Source: Bacillota bacterium (lineage in GTDB: Bacteria > Bacillota > Sulfobacillia > Sulfobacillales > Sulfobacillaceae). Taken from it: a DNA stretch of 64,000 bases. How positions within the stretch are numbered: position 1 is the stretch's first letter; each line of letters starts with the position of its first letter. This document shows positions 29,359 through 37,765 of the stretch, piece after piece. Both the position numbers and the translations under genes were made by a program. The DNA lies in NCBI GenBank assembly GCA_021820965.1, contig JAKACZ010000007.1:62001-126000 (forward strand), read 5' to 3'. A model generated the notes under the pieces. That model was not told the origin of the DNA, did not search any database, and saw only the letters and a program-made list of their open reading frames with translations.

Positions 29359-29393
29359 CCTCTGGCCGCCCGCCTAGGGCGTCTAGAGGTTTT
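29359..29393 (+). terminator. Hairpin terminator after secG
   Basis: CCTCT and AGAGG, with an inner GCCC/GGGC stem, followed by TTTT; 18 bases after the secG stop. Confidence 0.7.
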
Positions 29394-29422
29394 GCTGTTA
29401 GTTTAGGTTGAGGAGAGGCGGA

Positions 29423-31597
29423 TTGGCTAGGCAAAGAAAATCAACACCAGAAAATTTCTTCGAACAGTTGTTTGCGTTGCTCTATAAGAGCGAACCGATC
29501 CCCGAATCGGCCGTGGTCTCACGGCTGGCGGGCGATCAAAAAACGCCATCAAAGGCACTGTATCGGGCTTTTTCGGAGCTTAGGCGCGAGGGATGGCTAG
29601 TTCGCGATTTTGAGGGAAACGTGGCGGTTAAGACGCGTGTGGGGGTGCTTCGGGTTAATCCGCGCGGGTTCGGCTTCGTCGTGAGCCCCGCTTACCCTGA
29701 GGACGATGTGTTTGTTCCCGCACGCTTTTTATTGAGCGCCACTCATGACGATCGAGTCCTGGTGTGGGTTCGCCACGTCAGTGGATCGCCGGGTCCGGAG
29801 GGCCGCATCATGGACGTGGTGGAACGCGCTCACACACACCTGGTAGGCCGGTTGGACCGCCCCAAGAGCGGGGGTGGATGGTGCGTCATTCCGCGGGATC
29901 TGCGCCGGCCGGTGGTCCAAGTGCAGCGACCTTCCGATTTCAGTCGATGGCGTTTGGGGCTCATCGTGTCCTGTCGCATTACCGAGTGGCCTCTAGATCC
30001 GAGGCGGCCGGTGCGCGGAGTCGTCGACGAAATCTTGGGGCAGGCCAATGAACCGGGCGTCGATGTTCGGGCGTTGATGGTAGAACGGCACCTTCATTCC
30101 ACCTTTCCCCAGGATGTGATTCATGAGGCCGACGCGTTGCCTGATATGGTGCGGGAACGCGATATGGCGGGACGCGAGGACCTCACCGACCGTCTGGTGG
30201 TCACCATTGACGGTAGCGACGCCAAAGACCTGGACGACGCGATATCTGTGGAAGTTACCGAAAACGGGTGGCGGGTGGGGGTCCACATAGCCGATGTCAG
30301 CTATTACGTGCCTGAAGGGTCGGCGCTGGACATGGAAGCCCGCCGCCGTGGCACTAGTGTGTACCTAGTCGATCGGGTGATCCCGATGCTGCCGGAACGG
30401 CTGTCCAATGGCATCGCCAGCCTGAATCCCCATGTGCCCCGGCTCACCATGACGGCTTGGATTGATCTAGACAAGCATGGAAACCGCCAGGCCGTATGCA
30501 TTGCACGCACGGTTATTGAGAGCAAATACCGCCTGACCTACGACCAGGTAAACCAGGTGATTGCCGGTGAATTGGCCGTGGATGAGGCATTGGGTGAGTT
30601 ATTGGCTTCGGCCCATGAACTGTGCAATCAGTTAAACGCCACACGCGTACGTCGGGGCGCCGTAGATTTTGACCTTCCCGAAACCAAAGTGGTTTTGGGT
30701 GACGACGGTCATCCGGTCGATATTGTGCCACGCAGTCGCGGCATCTCCGAATCTATCATTGAGGAACTCATGCTCTTGGCGAACGAGGCGGTGGCGGGTG
30801 AATTGATTCGCCATCATTTGCCTGGCTTGTTCCGGGTCCACGAGGAGCCGGGCGATGACAAAATGGACCAGTTTCGCGAGCTTATCGGCGTTCTAGGGTA
30901 TCGATTGCCCAAACCAGTGACGCCGAAGTCCTTGCAAAAGCTATTAGCCGACGTTAAAGGCAAACCGGAGGAGCGTGTGGTGAACAGCGCCCTTTTGCGG
31001 TCGATGAAACAGGCGCGGTATGGGCCCATCAATATCGGCCACTTCGGGTTGGCGTCGCGAGAGTACACCCACTTCACCTCGCCCATCCGGCGATACCCGG
31101 ATCTCTGGGTTCATCGTGTGCTTGCTCTGCACTTGGCGCATCAGTTGTCCGACGCCGATCGCGAGCGACTGGAAGATCTCGTGCAAGAAGTTGGCGAGAC
31201 AAGCTCGGCGCGCGAGCGCGAGGCCATGGAAGCCGAACGTGATTCGGTGGAGATGAAAGAAGCCGAATATATGCGCGAGCGTCTTGGCGAAGAATACCAC
31301 GCGGTGATTTCCGGCGTTACCAACTTCGGAATTTTTGTGGAGCTGCCCAATTTAATCGAGGGACTGATTCGCATGGAAGAGTTGCCTCAGGATTATTGGG
31401 TGTTTGACCCGGTTCACTATCGCCTCACCGGTGAGCGCACCGGACGCATCTTTCAGCTGGGGCAGGAGGTCGACGTGGTTGTGGCGGCCGTGGACGTGCC
31501 GCTGCGTCGGATTGATTTCCGGTTGAAACCCACGGGAGTCTCTCAAACAGGGCAGGGGCCCAAACGCCGTGGGAGAAAATCGCGCAGGCGTCGGTGA
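29423..31597 (+). CDS. rnr: Ribonuclease R
   Basis: 724 residues from the TTG at 29423, preceded by GAGGAGAGG; a TTG five codons earlier overlaps that site. N-terminal winged helix, cold-shock domains (RVNPRGFGFVVSP), the RNB catalytic domain with TIDGSDAKDLDDAISVE (metal-binding aspartates) and HFGLASREYTHFTSPIRRYPD, and a C-terminal S1 domain (YHAVISGVTNFGIFVELPN) ending in a basic tail GPKRRGRKSRRRR. Processive 3'-5' exoribonuclease that degrades structured RNA and works with tmRNA, encoded close by. Confidence 0.96.
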   Translation: MARQRKSTPENFFEQLFALLYKSEPIPESAVVSRLAGDQKTPSKALYRAFSELRREGWLVRDFEGNVAVKTRVGVLRVNPRGFGFVVSPAYPEDDVFVPARFLLSATHDDRVLVWVRHVSGSPGPEGRIMDVVERAHTHLVGRLDRPKSGGGWCVIPRDLRRPVVQVQRPSDFSRWRLGLIVSCRITEWPLDPRRPVRGVVDEILGQANEPGVDVRALMVERHLHSTFPQDVIHEADALPDMVRERDMAGREDLTDRLVVTIDGSDAKDLDDAISVEVTENGWRVGVHIADVSYYVPEGSALDMEARRRGTSVYLVDRVIPMLPERLSNGIASLNPHVPRLTMTAWIDLDKHGNRQAVCIARTVIESKYRLTYDQVNQVIAGELAVDEALGELLASAHELCNQLNATRVRRGAVDFDLPETKVVLGDDGHPVDIVPRSRGISESIIEELMLLANEAVAGELIRHHLPGLFRVHEEPGDDKMDQFRELIGVLGYRLPKPVTPKSLQKLLADVKGKPEERVVNSALLRSMKQARYGPINIGHFGLASREYTHFTSPIRRYPDLWVHRVLALHLAHQLSDADRERLEDLVQEVGETSSAREREAMEAERDSVEMKEAEYMRERLGEEYHAVISGVTNFGIFVELPNLIEGLIRMEELPQDYWVFDPVHYRLTGERTGRIFQLGQEVDVVVAAVDVPLRRIDFRLKPTGVSQTGQGPKRRGRKSRRRR

Positions 31598-31633
31598 CCT
31601 TTTCCGGCTGGATGGCGTTATCTCGGTAGGCAG

Positions 31634-32005
31634 GTGATACCGATGAGCATGGCGCACGATTCCACAGCGGGAACTTTGGCACCATTGACGCTGGCGTTAA
31701 CGTTCGGCGGCAATCAGTTATATCTTGTTGGCCGACATGAAGCACCGCTGTGGATGCGGCGGTATGGCCCCTGGCGGCGCTCAGTCAAGGTGCGCTGGCA
31801 CCGCATCGATCAAATCCCCGGCCATTGGTGGCTAGGCCAATCGGGGCGCAGCCTAGTCGTCTTGGGTCAGGGTCCCCGCCCTCCGCTGAAACTCATGCGG
31901 GTTGGGGATGCCTGGCAGGGGCTAGTCCCTCCCGGCCGTCAATCCATCGTGGTGACATTACCCGACAGCTCCCTGTATGAGGTGGCACCCGTCGGTGTGC
32001 ATTAA
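31634..32005 (+). CDS. Hypothetical protein
   Basis: 123 residues, GTG start at 31634 (ATG at 31643 also possible) with a weak GGCAGG. Rich in Trp and Arg in the centre (LWMRRYGPWRRSVKVRW), then alternating hydrophobic residues suggesting a small beta fold. No recognisable family. Its last four bases overlap the stop of a small convergent gene. Confidence 0.5.
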   Translation: MIPMSMAHDSTAGTLAPLTLALTFGGNQLYLVGRHEAPLWMRRYGPWRRSVKVRWHRIDQIPGHWWLGQSGRSLVVLGQGPRPPLKLMRVGDAWQGLVPPGRQSIVVTLPDSSLYEVAPVGVH

Positions 32006-32190
32006 CGGGAGGAATCAGTCCACTGAAGCAGCCGGTTAAGCCAATCCCGGTCAATACGCTGTTCCCCGTTTTGAAGTACTTGAACCGGCGACTGATCCTC
32101 AGGCAAGTGAATGGTTAAGCTGTCCCCGGTCAACTCTGCCGGTCCTAACCTCTCTTCGGGCCGGGATATTCTCCACCAAATCACGCGCAT
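32002..32190 (-). CDS. Small hypothetical protein
   Basis: 62 residues. Support comes from a good ribosome site on the minus strand (TGAGGTGAG about 5 bases before the ATG) and normal codon use. Content: [45 protein letters not shown]. No known motif. It diverges from smpB and converges with the 31634 gene. Confidence 0.5.
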   Translation of the reverse strand: MRVIWWRISRPEERLGPAELTGDSLTIHLPEDQSPVQVLQNGEQRIDRDWLNRLLQWTDSSR

Positions 32191-32299
32191 TCAACTCACC
32201 TCATCAATCAATTATGTCTTATGGAACCGGTTTAGAAGGCTCAGATTGATATTTTGCAGCGTCCGTGCGAGAATGGCCATTGATTGTGAGGTGGTTCGG

Positions 32300-32764
32300 A
32301 TGGCGCGGCCTGAAAAACCGGTGGCGGAAAATCGCAAAGCCCGCCACGACTATTTCATCGACGAGGTGGTCGAGGCCGGCATTGTGCTGACAGGTACCGA
32401 AGTGAAGTCGATGCGGATGGGCCGTGTCAATTTGCGGGACAGTTTTGCCCGGGTGGTCGGCGGCGAAATTTTTTTGATCAACTTACACATTGCTCCGTAC
32501 GATAAAGGTAATCGGTGGAACCACGAACCGTATCGCGACCGCAAATTGCTCTTGCATAAAGAACAAATTCGCGATTTGGCCGCGCGCGTCAAACAGGACG
32601 GCATGACCCTGGTCCCGGTCCGAATGTACTTTGACAAACGTGGCCGCGCTAAGGTACTATTAGGTGTTGCCAGAGGTAAGAAGCAGTATGACAAGCGGCA
32701 CACCATGCACGAGCGCGAAGTAGAGCGCCACATCGACCGCGTGATGAAAGATCGCAGGCGGTAA
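32300..32764 (+). CDS. smpB: SsrA-binding protein SmpB
   Basis: 154 residues from the ATG at 32300 (upstream in-frame sequence is not SmpB-like). Family features: [100 protein letters not shown]. Binds tmRNA and takes it to stalled ribosomes. The tmRNA gene follows 5 bases later. Confidence 0.96.
   Translation: MARPEKPVAENRKARHDYFIDEVVEAGIVLTGTEVKSMRMGRVNLRDSFARVVGGEIFLINLHIAPYDKGNRWNHEPYRDRKLLLHKEQIRDLAARVKQDGMTLVPVRMYFDKRGRAKVLLGVARGKKQYDKRHTMHEREVERHIDRVMKDRRR
32631..32660 (+). promoter_or_regulatory. Candidate ssrA promoter inside smpB
   Basis: TTGACA and TACTAT with 18 bases between, about 105 bases before the mature tmRNA 5' end. A consensus -35 inside a coding region can occur by chance, so this is tentative. 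Confidence 0.4.
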
Positions 32765-32769
32765 GACTC

Positions 32770-33129
32770 GGGGGCGAACTAGATTCGACGGGGATGGACG
32801 GGGTGCCGGATAGCGGGCCGAGCTCTGTGTCTCGTAAAACCGCAGGAAACAATAACTGCCAACGAATCAAACGACTCTTTCGAGTACGCTTTAGCTGCTT
32901 AATCCCAGCTAACGTGGCCTAGCGAAGTGCCTGTCCTTCTCTAGTTCACGTAAAATCAGGCAGGATACCTCCCCAAAGGCCCGAGTGGGGACGGGAAACT
33001 TAGGGCTGGCCTCAAGTTGTCGCGCTTCGGACGGCGGCGTGAGGTGAGATTAATTCCGAAGCTACGCTCGTAGAATTCCGGTATGACGTGTCTTCGGACG
33101 GGACGGGCAGCACGTCCCCGCCTCCACCA
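32770..33129 (+). ncRNA. ssrA: Transfer-messenger RNA (tmRNA)
   Basis: 360 bases. The 5' GGGGGCG pairs with CGCCTCC before the encoded ACCA (one G-U pair), the 5' part has the CTAGATTCGACGGGG tRNA-like stretch and the 3' part a GGACGGGACGGGC-rich pseudoknot region. The tag frame runs 32858-32902: resume codon GCC, peptide ANESNDSFEYALAA, stop TAA. It rescues stalled ribosomes and marks nascent chains for proteolysis. Confidence 0.95.
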
Positions 33130-33136
33130 ATTTTAG

Positions 33137-33161
33137 CTCCCGACACGCGTTGGGAGTTTTT
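33137..33161 (+). terminator. Rho-independent terminator of ssrA
   Basis: CTCCC and GGGAG stem followed by TTTTT, 7 bases after the tmRNA CCA end. Confidence 0.8.
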
Positions 33162-33223
33162 ACATAGATGGTAGATGGGCTGATATGGCAGGCTAAGGGC
33201 GTTGATATTAAGGAGGGTGGCGG

Positions 33224-33961
33224 GTGAGACCAGACGGGAGAGCTCGGGACGAAATTCGGCCAGTTACACTGGAGATGGGCTACAGCCGCTGGGCCGAGGG
33301 ATCCTGTTTAATTCGCCAGGGGGGAACCCAGGTGTTGGTGACCGCCACGGTGGAGGACAAAGTGCCACCGTTCGTGCGCGGTACCGGCCAGGGATGGATC
33401 CAGGCAGAATACGCCATGTTGCCGCGCGCCACTCAGGAGCGGACTCACCGAGAATCGGTGCGTGGGCGCCAACAAGGTCGCTCGATTGAAATCCAGCGGT
33501 TAATTGGCCGATCACTGAGGGCGTCGCTCCATTTGAATCGCTTAGGTGAGCGTAGCATCATTGTTGACTGTGACGTGCTGCAGGCCGACGGAGGCACCCG
33601 CACCGCGGCCATTACTGCGGGCTTTATGGCTTTGTGGCAGGCCGTTCATCAGATTCACCAAAAGACCCCGTTCGAAAAACCTCCGTTTCGCGCTCGCCTG
33701 GCCGCCACCAGTGTGGGGTTGAAGAAGGGTGAAGGCTTGTTGGACCTATCCTATCAGGAAGATGTCGACATTGACGTCGACTTCAATCTTGCCCGTTTAT
33801 CCAGCGGCGCATGGGTGGAAATGCAAGGAACGGGTGAACACGCCGCCTTTTCCCGCCAGCAACTGAATGACGTACTGGACCTGGGTGATTTGGGGCTGGA
33901 CCGTTTGGACGCGTTACAGCAGGAAGCTTTTTTTGAGGGGGCTTCCCTGATTGAGGCCTAA
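33224..33961 (+). CDS. rph: Ribonuclease PH
   Basis: 245 residues, GTG with AAGGAGGGTGG. RPDGRARDEIRPVTLEMGY at the start, ATVEDKVPPF, GWIQAEYAMLPRATQERT, IEIQRLIGRSLRA, DCDVLQADGGTRTAAITA and DLSYQEDVDIDVDFN are diagnostic. Phosphate-dependent 3' trimming of tRNA precursors. Overlaps rdgB by 11 bases, a standard pair. Confidence 0.96.
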   Translation: MRPDGRARDEIRPVTLEMGYSRWAEGSCLIRQGGTQVLVTATVEDKVPPFVRGTGQGWIQAEYAMLPRATQERTHRESVRGRQQGRSIEIQRLIGRSLRASLHLNRLGERSIIVDCDVLQADGGTRTAAITAGFMALWQAVHQIHQKTPFEKPPFRARLAATSVGLKKGEGLLDLSYQEDVDIDVDFNLARLSSGAWVEMQGTGEHAAFSRQQLNDVLDLGDLGLDRLDALQQEAFFEGASLIEA

Positions 33962-34535
33962 GGTGGTATTGGCTACGCATAACCGGGGCAAGCTCGAAGA
34001 GTTTAAAAAACTCTTGGGGGACGCGCCCTTTGACCTTATTGCGTACAACAGCGATGGGGAAATTGTGGCGGAAACCGGCAACACTTATCTAGAAAACGCC
34101 CGCCTCAAGGCTCATGCCGTTGCTAAAGACTCAGGACTTCCGGCTCTGGCGGACGATTCCGGGGTGGAAGTGGATGCGCTTCACGGTCTTCCCGGCATTC
34201 ATTCGGCTCGCTTTGTGAGCGATATTCCCTGGGAAAATTCACGGGAAATATTAACGCGGCTCATGTCGGTGCCGCGAGATGAGCGGACGGCGCGAATGCG
34301 TGCGGTTCTCTGCTTGGCCTGGCCGGATGGACGGGAGCTTTGGACCGAGGGCGTATTGGACGGGATCATTTTGGGATGGCCCAAAGGACGATATGGATTC
34401 GGAGTGGACCCGATTTTTTCGGTTGACGGCCGAATGTCGTTGGCCGAGTTGGCGCCCGACGAAAAGAATCGCATTTCCCACCGTGCTGTAGCCAGCGAAG
34501 CCCTTAAGATAAAGGTTTCGCAAAGTCGGTTGTGA
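33951..34535 (+). CDS. rdgB: XTP/dITP pyrophosphatase (RdgB/HAM1)
   Basis: 194 residues, TTG start within the rph end. Motifs LATHNRGKLEEFKKLL, AETGNTYLENARLKA, PALADDSGVEVDAL, GIHSARFVSD and GFGVDPIF. Removes inosine- and xanthosine-type triphosphates from the nucleotide pool. Confidence 0.95.
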   Translation: MRPKVVLATHNRGKLEEFKKLLGDAPFDLIAYNSDGEIVAETGNTYLENARLKAHAVAKDSGLPALADDSGVEVDALHGLPGIHSARFVSDIPWENSREILTRLMSVPRDERTARMRAVLCLAWPDGRELWTEGVLDGIILGWPKGRYGFGVDPIFSVDGRMSLAELAPDEKNRISHRAVASEALKIKVSQSRL

Positions 34536-34595
34536 ATCCCTAAAACACTTCGATATGATGAATAGAGCAGAGGCGACTCGGAGAGGAGACCGGGT

Positions 34596-35315
34596 GTGAA
34601 TTGGTATGTTTTAATTGCTGCGCTTTTGGCTTCATCGGTCGAATTTGTTGAAGCGTTGACGATTGTTCTGGCCGTCGGAACCGTTGAAGGCTATCGTCCC
34701 GCGCTACGCGGGACGGCAATGGCCGTGATCGTGCTCGCGGCCCTGACGGCGATCTTGGGGGTGGGCGTTCTTCGCTATGTGCCGATTAATGTCCTCCGGG
34801 GCATTATTGGTGTACTGCTCTTGTTGTTTGGGGTCAAATGGTTAAGAAAAGCTATCCTGCGGTTTTCGGGGAGAACGGCGCTTCACGACGAAACGCAGAT
34901 TTTTGATCGCGAAGTCGGGAAACTTAAAAAGAGCCAAGGCAACGCCTTCGCGGCGCAGGCAACCGCCTTTAATGGCGTATTTTTAGAAGGGCTTGAGGTT
35001 GTGGTCATCGTATTGACCATGGGATCCGCCGCGCAAGCCTATAGCAGCGCCATTATCGGATCGGCCGTCGGTCTCGTGCTAGTCTTAAGCGCGGGGCTAA
35101 TTCTTCGGGCACCGCTATCACGCGTGCCGGAGAATGTGATGAAGTTCGTGGTGGGTATAATGCTGACTAGCTTCGGCAGCTTTTGGGCTGGCGAATCGCT
35201 CGGCGTGGTCTGGCCGTACAAGGACGCCAGCATCCTGATCTTAATCGCCGGGTACCTGGCCGCTACATGGCTTATTGTATCCTCCATGAAGCGAAGGGAT
35301 GCAGCGACTTCATGA
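34596..35315 (+). CDS. COG4280-type integral membrane protein
   Basis: 239 residues, GTG with GAGAGGAGA. Six to seven membrane helices; the conserved first helix has SSVEFVEALTIVLAVG and the second half FNGVFLEGLEVVVIVLTMGS, two inverted EA/E-G-E motifs as in the UPF0016/TMEM165 and LysE-type cation transporters. The middle loop is charged (KLKKSQGN). Probably a cation or metal transporter; the substrate is unknown. The stop overlaps the next small gene. Confidence 0.75.
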   Translation: MNWYVLIAALLASSVEFVEALTIVLAVGTVEGYRPALRGTAMAVIVLAALTAILGVGVLRYVPINVLRGIIGVLLLLFGVKWLRKAILRFSGRTALHDETQIFDREVGKLKKSQGNAFAAQATAFNGVFLEGLEVVVIVLTMGSAAQAYSSAIIGSAVGLVLVLSAGLILRAPLSRVPENVMKFVVGIMLTSFGSFWAGESLGVVWPYKDASILILIAGYLAATWLIVSSMKRRDAATS

Positions 35316-35491
35316 AATGGCTGAAAGAAGTCTACGACTTGTTTGTGGATGATCCCAGGCTGGCGTTGTTGTCCTTGGTGGCGTTGGCCGTGGCATTAGT
35401 CGTTGCTAAGCTGGGAGCGCGCACGGCCGCTGGTCTGGCTATCTTTTTAGTTGTTGCGGGCTCGCTTTGGTACAGCACACGACGTGACTGA
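35312..35491 (+). CDS. Small single- or double-helix membrane protein
   Basis: 59 residues from the ATG at 35312 (ATGA overlap). Charged N-terminus [16 protein letters not shown], then hydrophobic [19 protein letters not shown] and [17 protein letters not shown]. Likely a partner of the COG4280 protein because of the translational overlap. Confidence 0.65.
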   Translation: MKWLKEVYDLFVDDPRLALLSLVALAVALVVAKLGARTAAGLAIFLVVAGSLWYSTRRD

Positions 35492-35521
35492 TTGACGCCG
35501 ATTTTTAGTGACTGTTATAAT
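35492..35521 (+). promoter_or_regulatory. Promoter of the tRNA-Pro/tRNA-Arg pair
   Basis: TTGACG, 18 bases, TATAAT with a TGT extension, 10 bases before tRNA-Pro. Near consensus. Confidence 0.75.
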
Positions 35522-35531
35522 AATGTGATGG

Positions 35532-35608
<77 letters not shown>

Positions 35609-35617
35609 TGTTGAGGC

Positions 35618-35693
35618 GTCCCCGTAGCTCAGTGGATAGAGCGCGGGACTTCTAATCCCGGCGTCGCAGGTTCGAATCCTGCCGGGGACACCA
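35618..35693 (+). tRNA. tRNA-Arg (UCU)
   Basis: Acceptor GTCCCCG pairs with CGGGGAC before ACCA; anticodon loop CTTCTAA gives TCT, flanked by CGGGA/TCCCG. T arm GCAGGTTCGAATCCTGC. CCA is encoded. An accessory region starts directly downstream. Confidence 0.95.
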
Positions 35694-35921
35694 TCCTAAG
35701 ACCGTATTGCGGGATTTTTATTGCCCACGCGAAGGGCAAAAATCAGTCTTTACCCACACGAATACCCACACTAACGGGCAATGCCCGACGACACGCCCCC
35801 GGACTGCCCGCGCATTTCATCACAGTTGCGCAGTATCAACTCCCGAACCAATACGCGGCACCCACAAAAAATCGGCCGGCACGTGAGCACCGACCGACGG
35901 GCCGCAGCAACGGGCCGCAGA

Positions 35922-36266
35922 TTAGTCCGGGAGCCAGGACTCGATCAGCTGCCGGATGGTCGAGCGTTGGGCCGGGCTCAGGCGAGAGTAACGGGCAAGT
36001 AGAAACGCCCAGTCTTTCGTGTCACCAGCTACCCCTTCAGATGAGATCTGTGATCCGGGTGATCCCGCCAGAGAAAATTTTTGTTTGTGGGTGATCGATT
36101 CGCGCGGAAATTCGGGCACGGGTGGAATTGTCCACGGGATTTCTCGCACCGCTTGTCGATAGGCCATCGCGTCCAAATCCCCGGAATGCCCCCAACCTTG
36201 GTCGGTCACTACTCCCGACCACGTGGTATAGTCCGTCTCACACCCCCATTCCGTTGCCATCACCAC
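35922..36266 (-). CDS. Hypothetical accessory protein
   Basis: 114 residues. The C-terminus DWAFLLARYSRLSPAQRSTIRQLIESWLPD reads as a real helical domain; the N-terminal part is rich in Trp, Pro and Ser. The start is GTG or the ATG two codons later and lacks a clear ribosome site. It diverges from the HTH gene at 36269. Family not recognised; codon use and setting suggest mobile-element origin. Confidence 0.45.
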   Translation of the reverse strand: MVMATEWGCETDYTTWSGVVTDQGWGHSGDLDAMAYRQAVREIPWTIPPVPEFPRESITHKQKFSLAGSPGSQISSEGVAGDTKDWAFLLARYSRLSPAQRSTIRQLIESWLPD

Positions 36267-36268
36267 CC

Positions 36269-36505
36269 ATGGATCCCGCTAGTAAGCCCAGCGCCGGACC
36301 AGACATGGAACGGGCGCGGAAAGAAGGCAAGCCTATCGGACGACCAAAGGGCACCGACCCTCAAAAACAAGCCCACATGGCCCGCGTGCTGCCTTTGTTG
36401 TATTCGGGCAGTGTGTCCTGGCGGCAGGCGGCCCAGCAAGCCGGGGTAGCCCTGAGTACCCTTCAGCGATTCGTCCAAACTGCCGACCAACCCCAATCCT
36501 CGTGA
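36269..36505 (+). CDS. Stand-alone HTH protein resembling the C-terminus of serine recombinases
   Basis: 78 residues. RARKEGKPIGRPKGTDPQ followed by a helix-turn-helix (VSWRQAAQQAGVALSTLQRFV) is the layout of the DNA-binding tail of Hin/Tn3-type serine recombinases, but the catalytic domain is absent. It may be a leftover fragment or a small DNA-binding regulator. No ribosome site is seen before the ATG. Confidence 0.45.
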   Translation: MDPASKPSAGPDMERARKEGKPIGRPKGTDPQKQAHMARVLPLLYSGSVSWRQAAQQAGVALSTLQRFVQTADQPQSS

Positions 36506-36639
36506 TGATAGTGTGTACCGAAAAACGGGGGTCCAGTTCCGGCGTCGGCCCATGAGGCCCCGAACGGGTTTGGGCCCCTCTTATTTTGTACCGTCGCGTA
36601 CCGATAAAGGAAGTCGCTTAGCGGTACGCCCCCCTTGCA

Positions 36640-36668
36640 TTGATGCGCATTGTGATACGTATTATACT
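36640..36668 (+). promoter_or_regulatory. Promoter of the hicAB locus
   Basis: TTGATG, 17 bases, TATACT, 27 bases before the hicA ATG; GAGGAGG lies between. Confidence 0.65.
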
Positions 36669-36694
36669 AAACGGGGGAACCGAGGAGGGCGGCC

Positions 36695-36890
36695 ATGAAG
36701 TCGTATTCGTCACGTGAGGTTTTGCGCATCCTCTTGGCGGATGGCTGGGTGATTAAACACCAGACGGGTTCTCACGTCCAGCTGGTGCATCGCGTCAAGC
36801 CCGGCAAGCACCGTTCCGCACCCTCGGAAGGATTTGGACCCGAAGACTCTGCGGAGTATCGCGAGGCAATCCGGCGTCATTTTCCCCTAG
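36695..36890 (+). pseudogene. hicA: hicA toxin gene broken by a frameshift
   Basis: First frame, from the ATG at 36695: MKSYSSREVLRILLADGWV, then the active-site GSHVQLVHRVKPGK. At about 36809 the family sequence moves to the next frame: TVPHPRKDLDPKTLRSIARQ, then SGVIFP and stop TAG at 36888. One extra C (AAG-C-ACC) accounts for it. Without correction translation continues in the wrong frame to 36952 and gives an 85-residue protein lacking the normal C-terminus. HicA is an mRNA interferase with a double-stranded-RNA-binding fold. Confidence 0.8.
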
Positions 36891-36917
36891 AGGTGAAACC
36901 TAGGAGGCGAGCGAGCC

Positions 36918-37343
36918 ATGAAAGACCGATATCTATTTCCGGCCATTTTTGAACCGGGCGACACCGCGGGGTATACGGTCACGTTTCCCGATCTGCCGGG
37001 TTGTATTACGGAAGGGGACACCATGGAAGAGGCGTTTGCCATGGCGAAAGAAGCCTTGGAATTGCATATATATGGCATGGAAGAGGATCACGATCCGATT
37101 CCTGATCCGTCCCGGTTGAAGCCCGCAACCGTCCCTCCCCAGGCGATGGTCGCCGTGGTGGAGGCGTGGATGCCCGTGATCCGCAGTAAAATGGCCAACC
37201 AGTCTGTCAAGAAAAACTTAACAGTTCCCAAGTGGCTAGCAGACGCGGCGGACCGGGCTGACATCAATTATTCCCAAGTCCTGCAAGAAGCCCTCAAGTC
37301 GCGGCTGGGTGTGGCCGGGGGACTGGCTGATCATTCCCCTTGA
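36918..37343 (+). CDS. hicB: HicB antitoxin
   Basis: 141 residues, ATG preceded by TAGGAGGCGAG. N-terminal RNase-H-like HicB domain (YLFPAIFEPGDTAGYTVTFPDLPGCITEG, EEAFAMAKEALELHI) and a C-terminal DNA-binding arm (NLTVPKWLADAADRADINYSQVLQEALKSRL) of ribbon-helix-helix type. It neutralises HicA and represses the operon. Its toxin partner gene is frameshifted here, so it may be an orphan. Confidence 0.9.
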   Translation: MKDRYLFPAIFEPGDTAGYTVTFPDLPGCITEGDTMEEAFAMAKEALELHIYGMEEDHDPIPDPSRLKPATVPPQAMVAVVEAWMPVIRSKMANQSVKKNLTVPKWLADAADRADINYSQVLQEALKSRLGVAGGLADHSP

Positions 37344-37571
37344 CCGTGGGCCGCCCTCCGCCGCGACACCGACGCGCTACGCAGCGACCGTGCCGGACGG
37401 GGGAAACCGTGATGGACCTCTTTGTGATCACAGAGAGTGTGCCGGCAGGACTTCCCCCCACGCATCGCGAACCCTTCTCATGTGAGGCAACGATGCCATT
37501 TCGAATACCTTTTTTGTGAGTCAAATCGGCCTGGCGTTATTCGGTCTATACTATAGGTAGAGGAGTAAGTG

Positions 37572-37760
37572 ATGGCGAACAACAAAATTGTAACGCCTCA
37601 CCTAGAGAAATCTTTCTCGAAGCAAACCGACGAAATGAAAAAGGTAATCGACCAGGCCATGAAACAAGGTACGATTAAAGAGTTGGTAAACCGATCAGGC
37701 AATAAAGTAGATCTATCGAAGATCATCTCGCCCATTCAACGAACAGGCAACTCGAAATAG
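37572..37760 (+). CDS. Small hypothetical protein
   Basis: 62 residues from the ATG at 37572, preceded by GAGGAG. Lysine-rich, helical (KSFSKQTDEMKKVIDQAMKQG). No recognised family. It ends six bases before the stop of the minus-strand transposase remnant. Confidence 0.5.
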   Translation: MANNKIVTPHLEKSFSKQTDEMKKVIDQAMKQGTIKELVNRSGNKVDLSKIISPIQRTGNSK

Positions 37761-37765
37761 GGCCT

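Noticed and set aside
35694..35921. Possible tyrosine integrase end next to tRNA-Arg
   Set aside because: The region has short repeats of CCCACAC/GGGCAA type but no open frame with integrase motifs on either strand.
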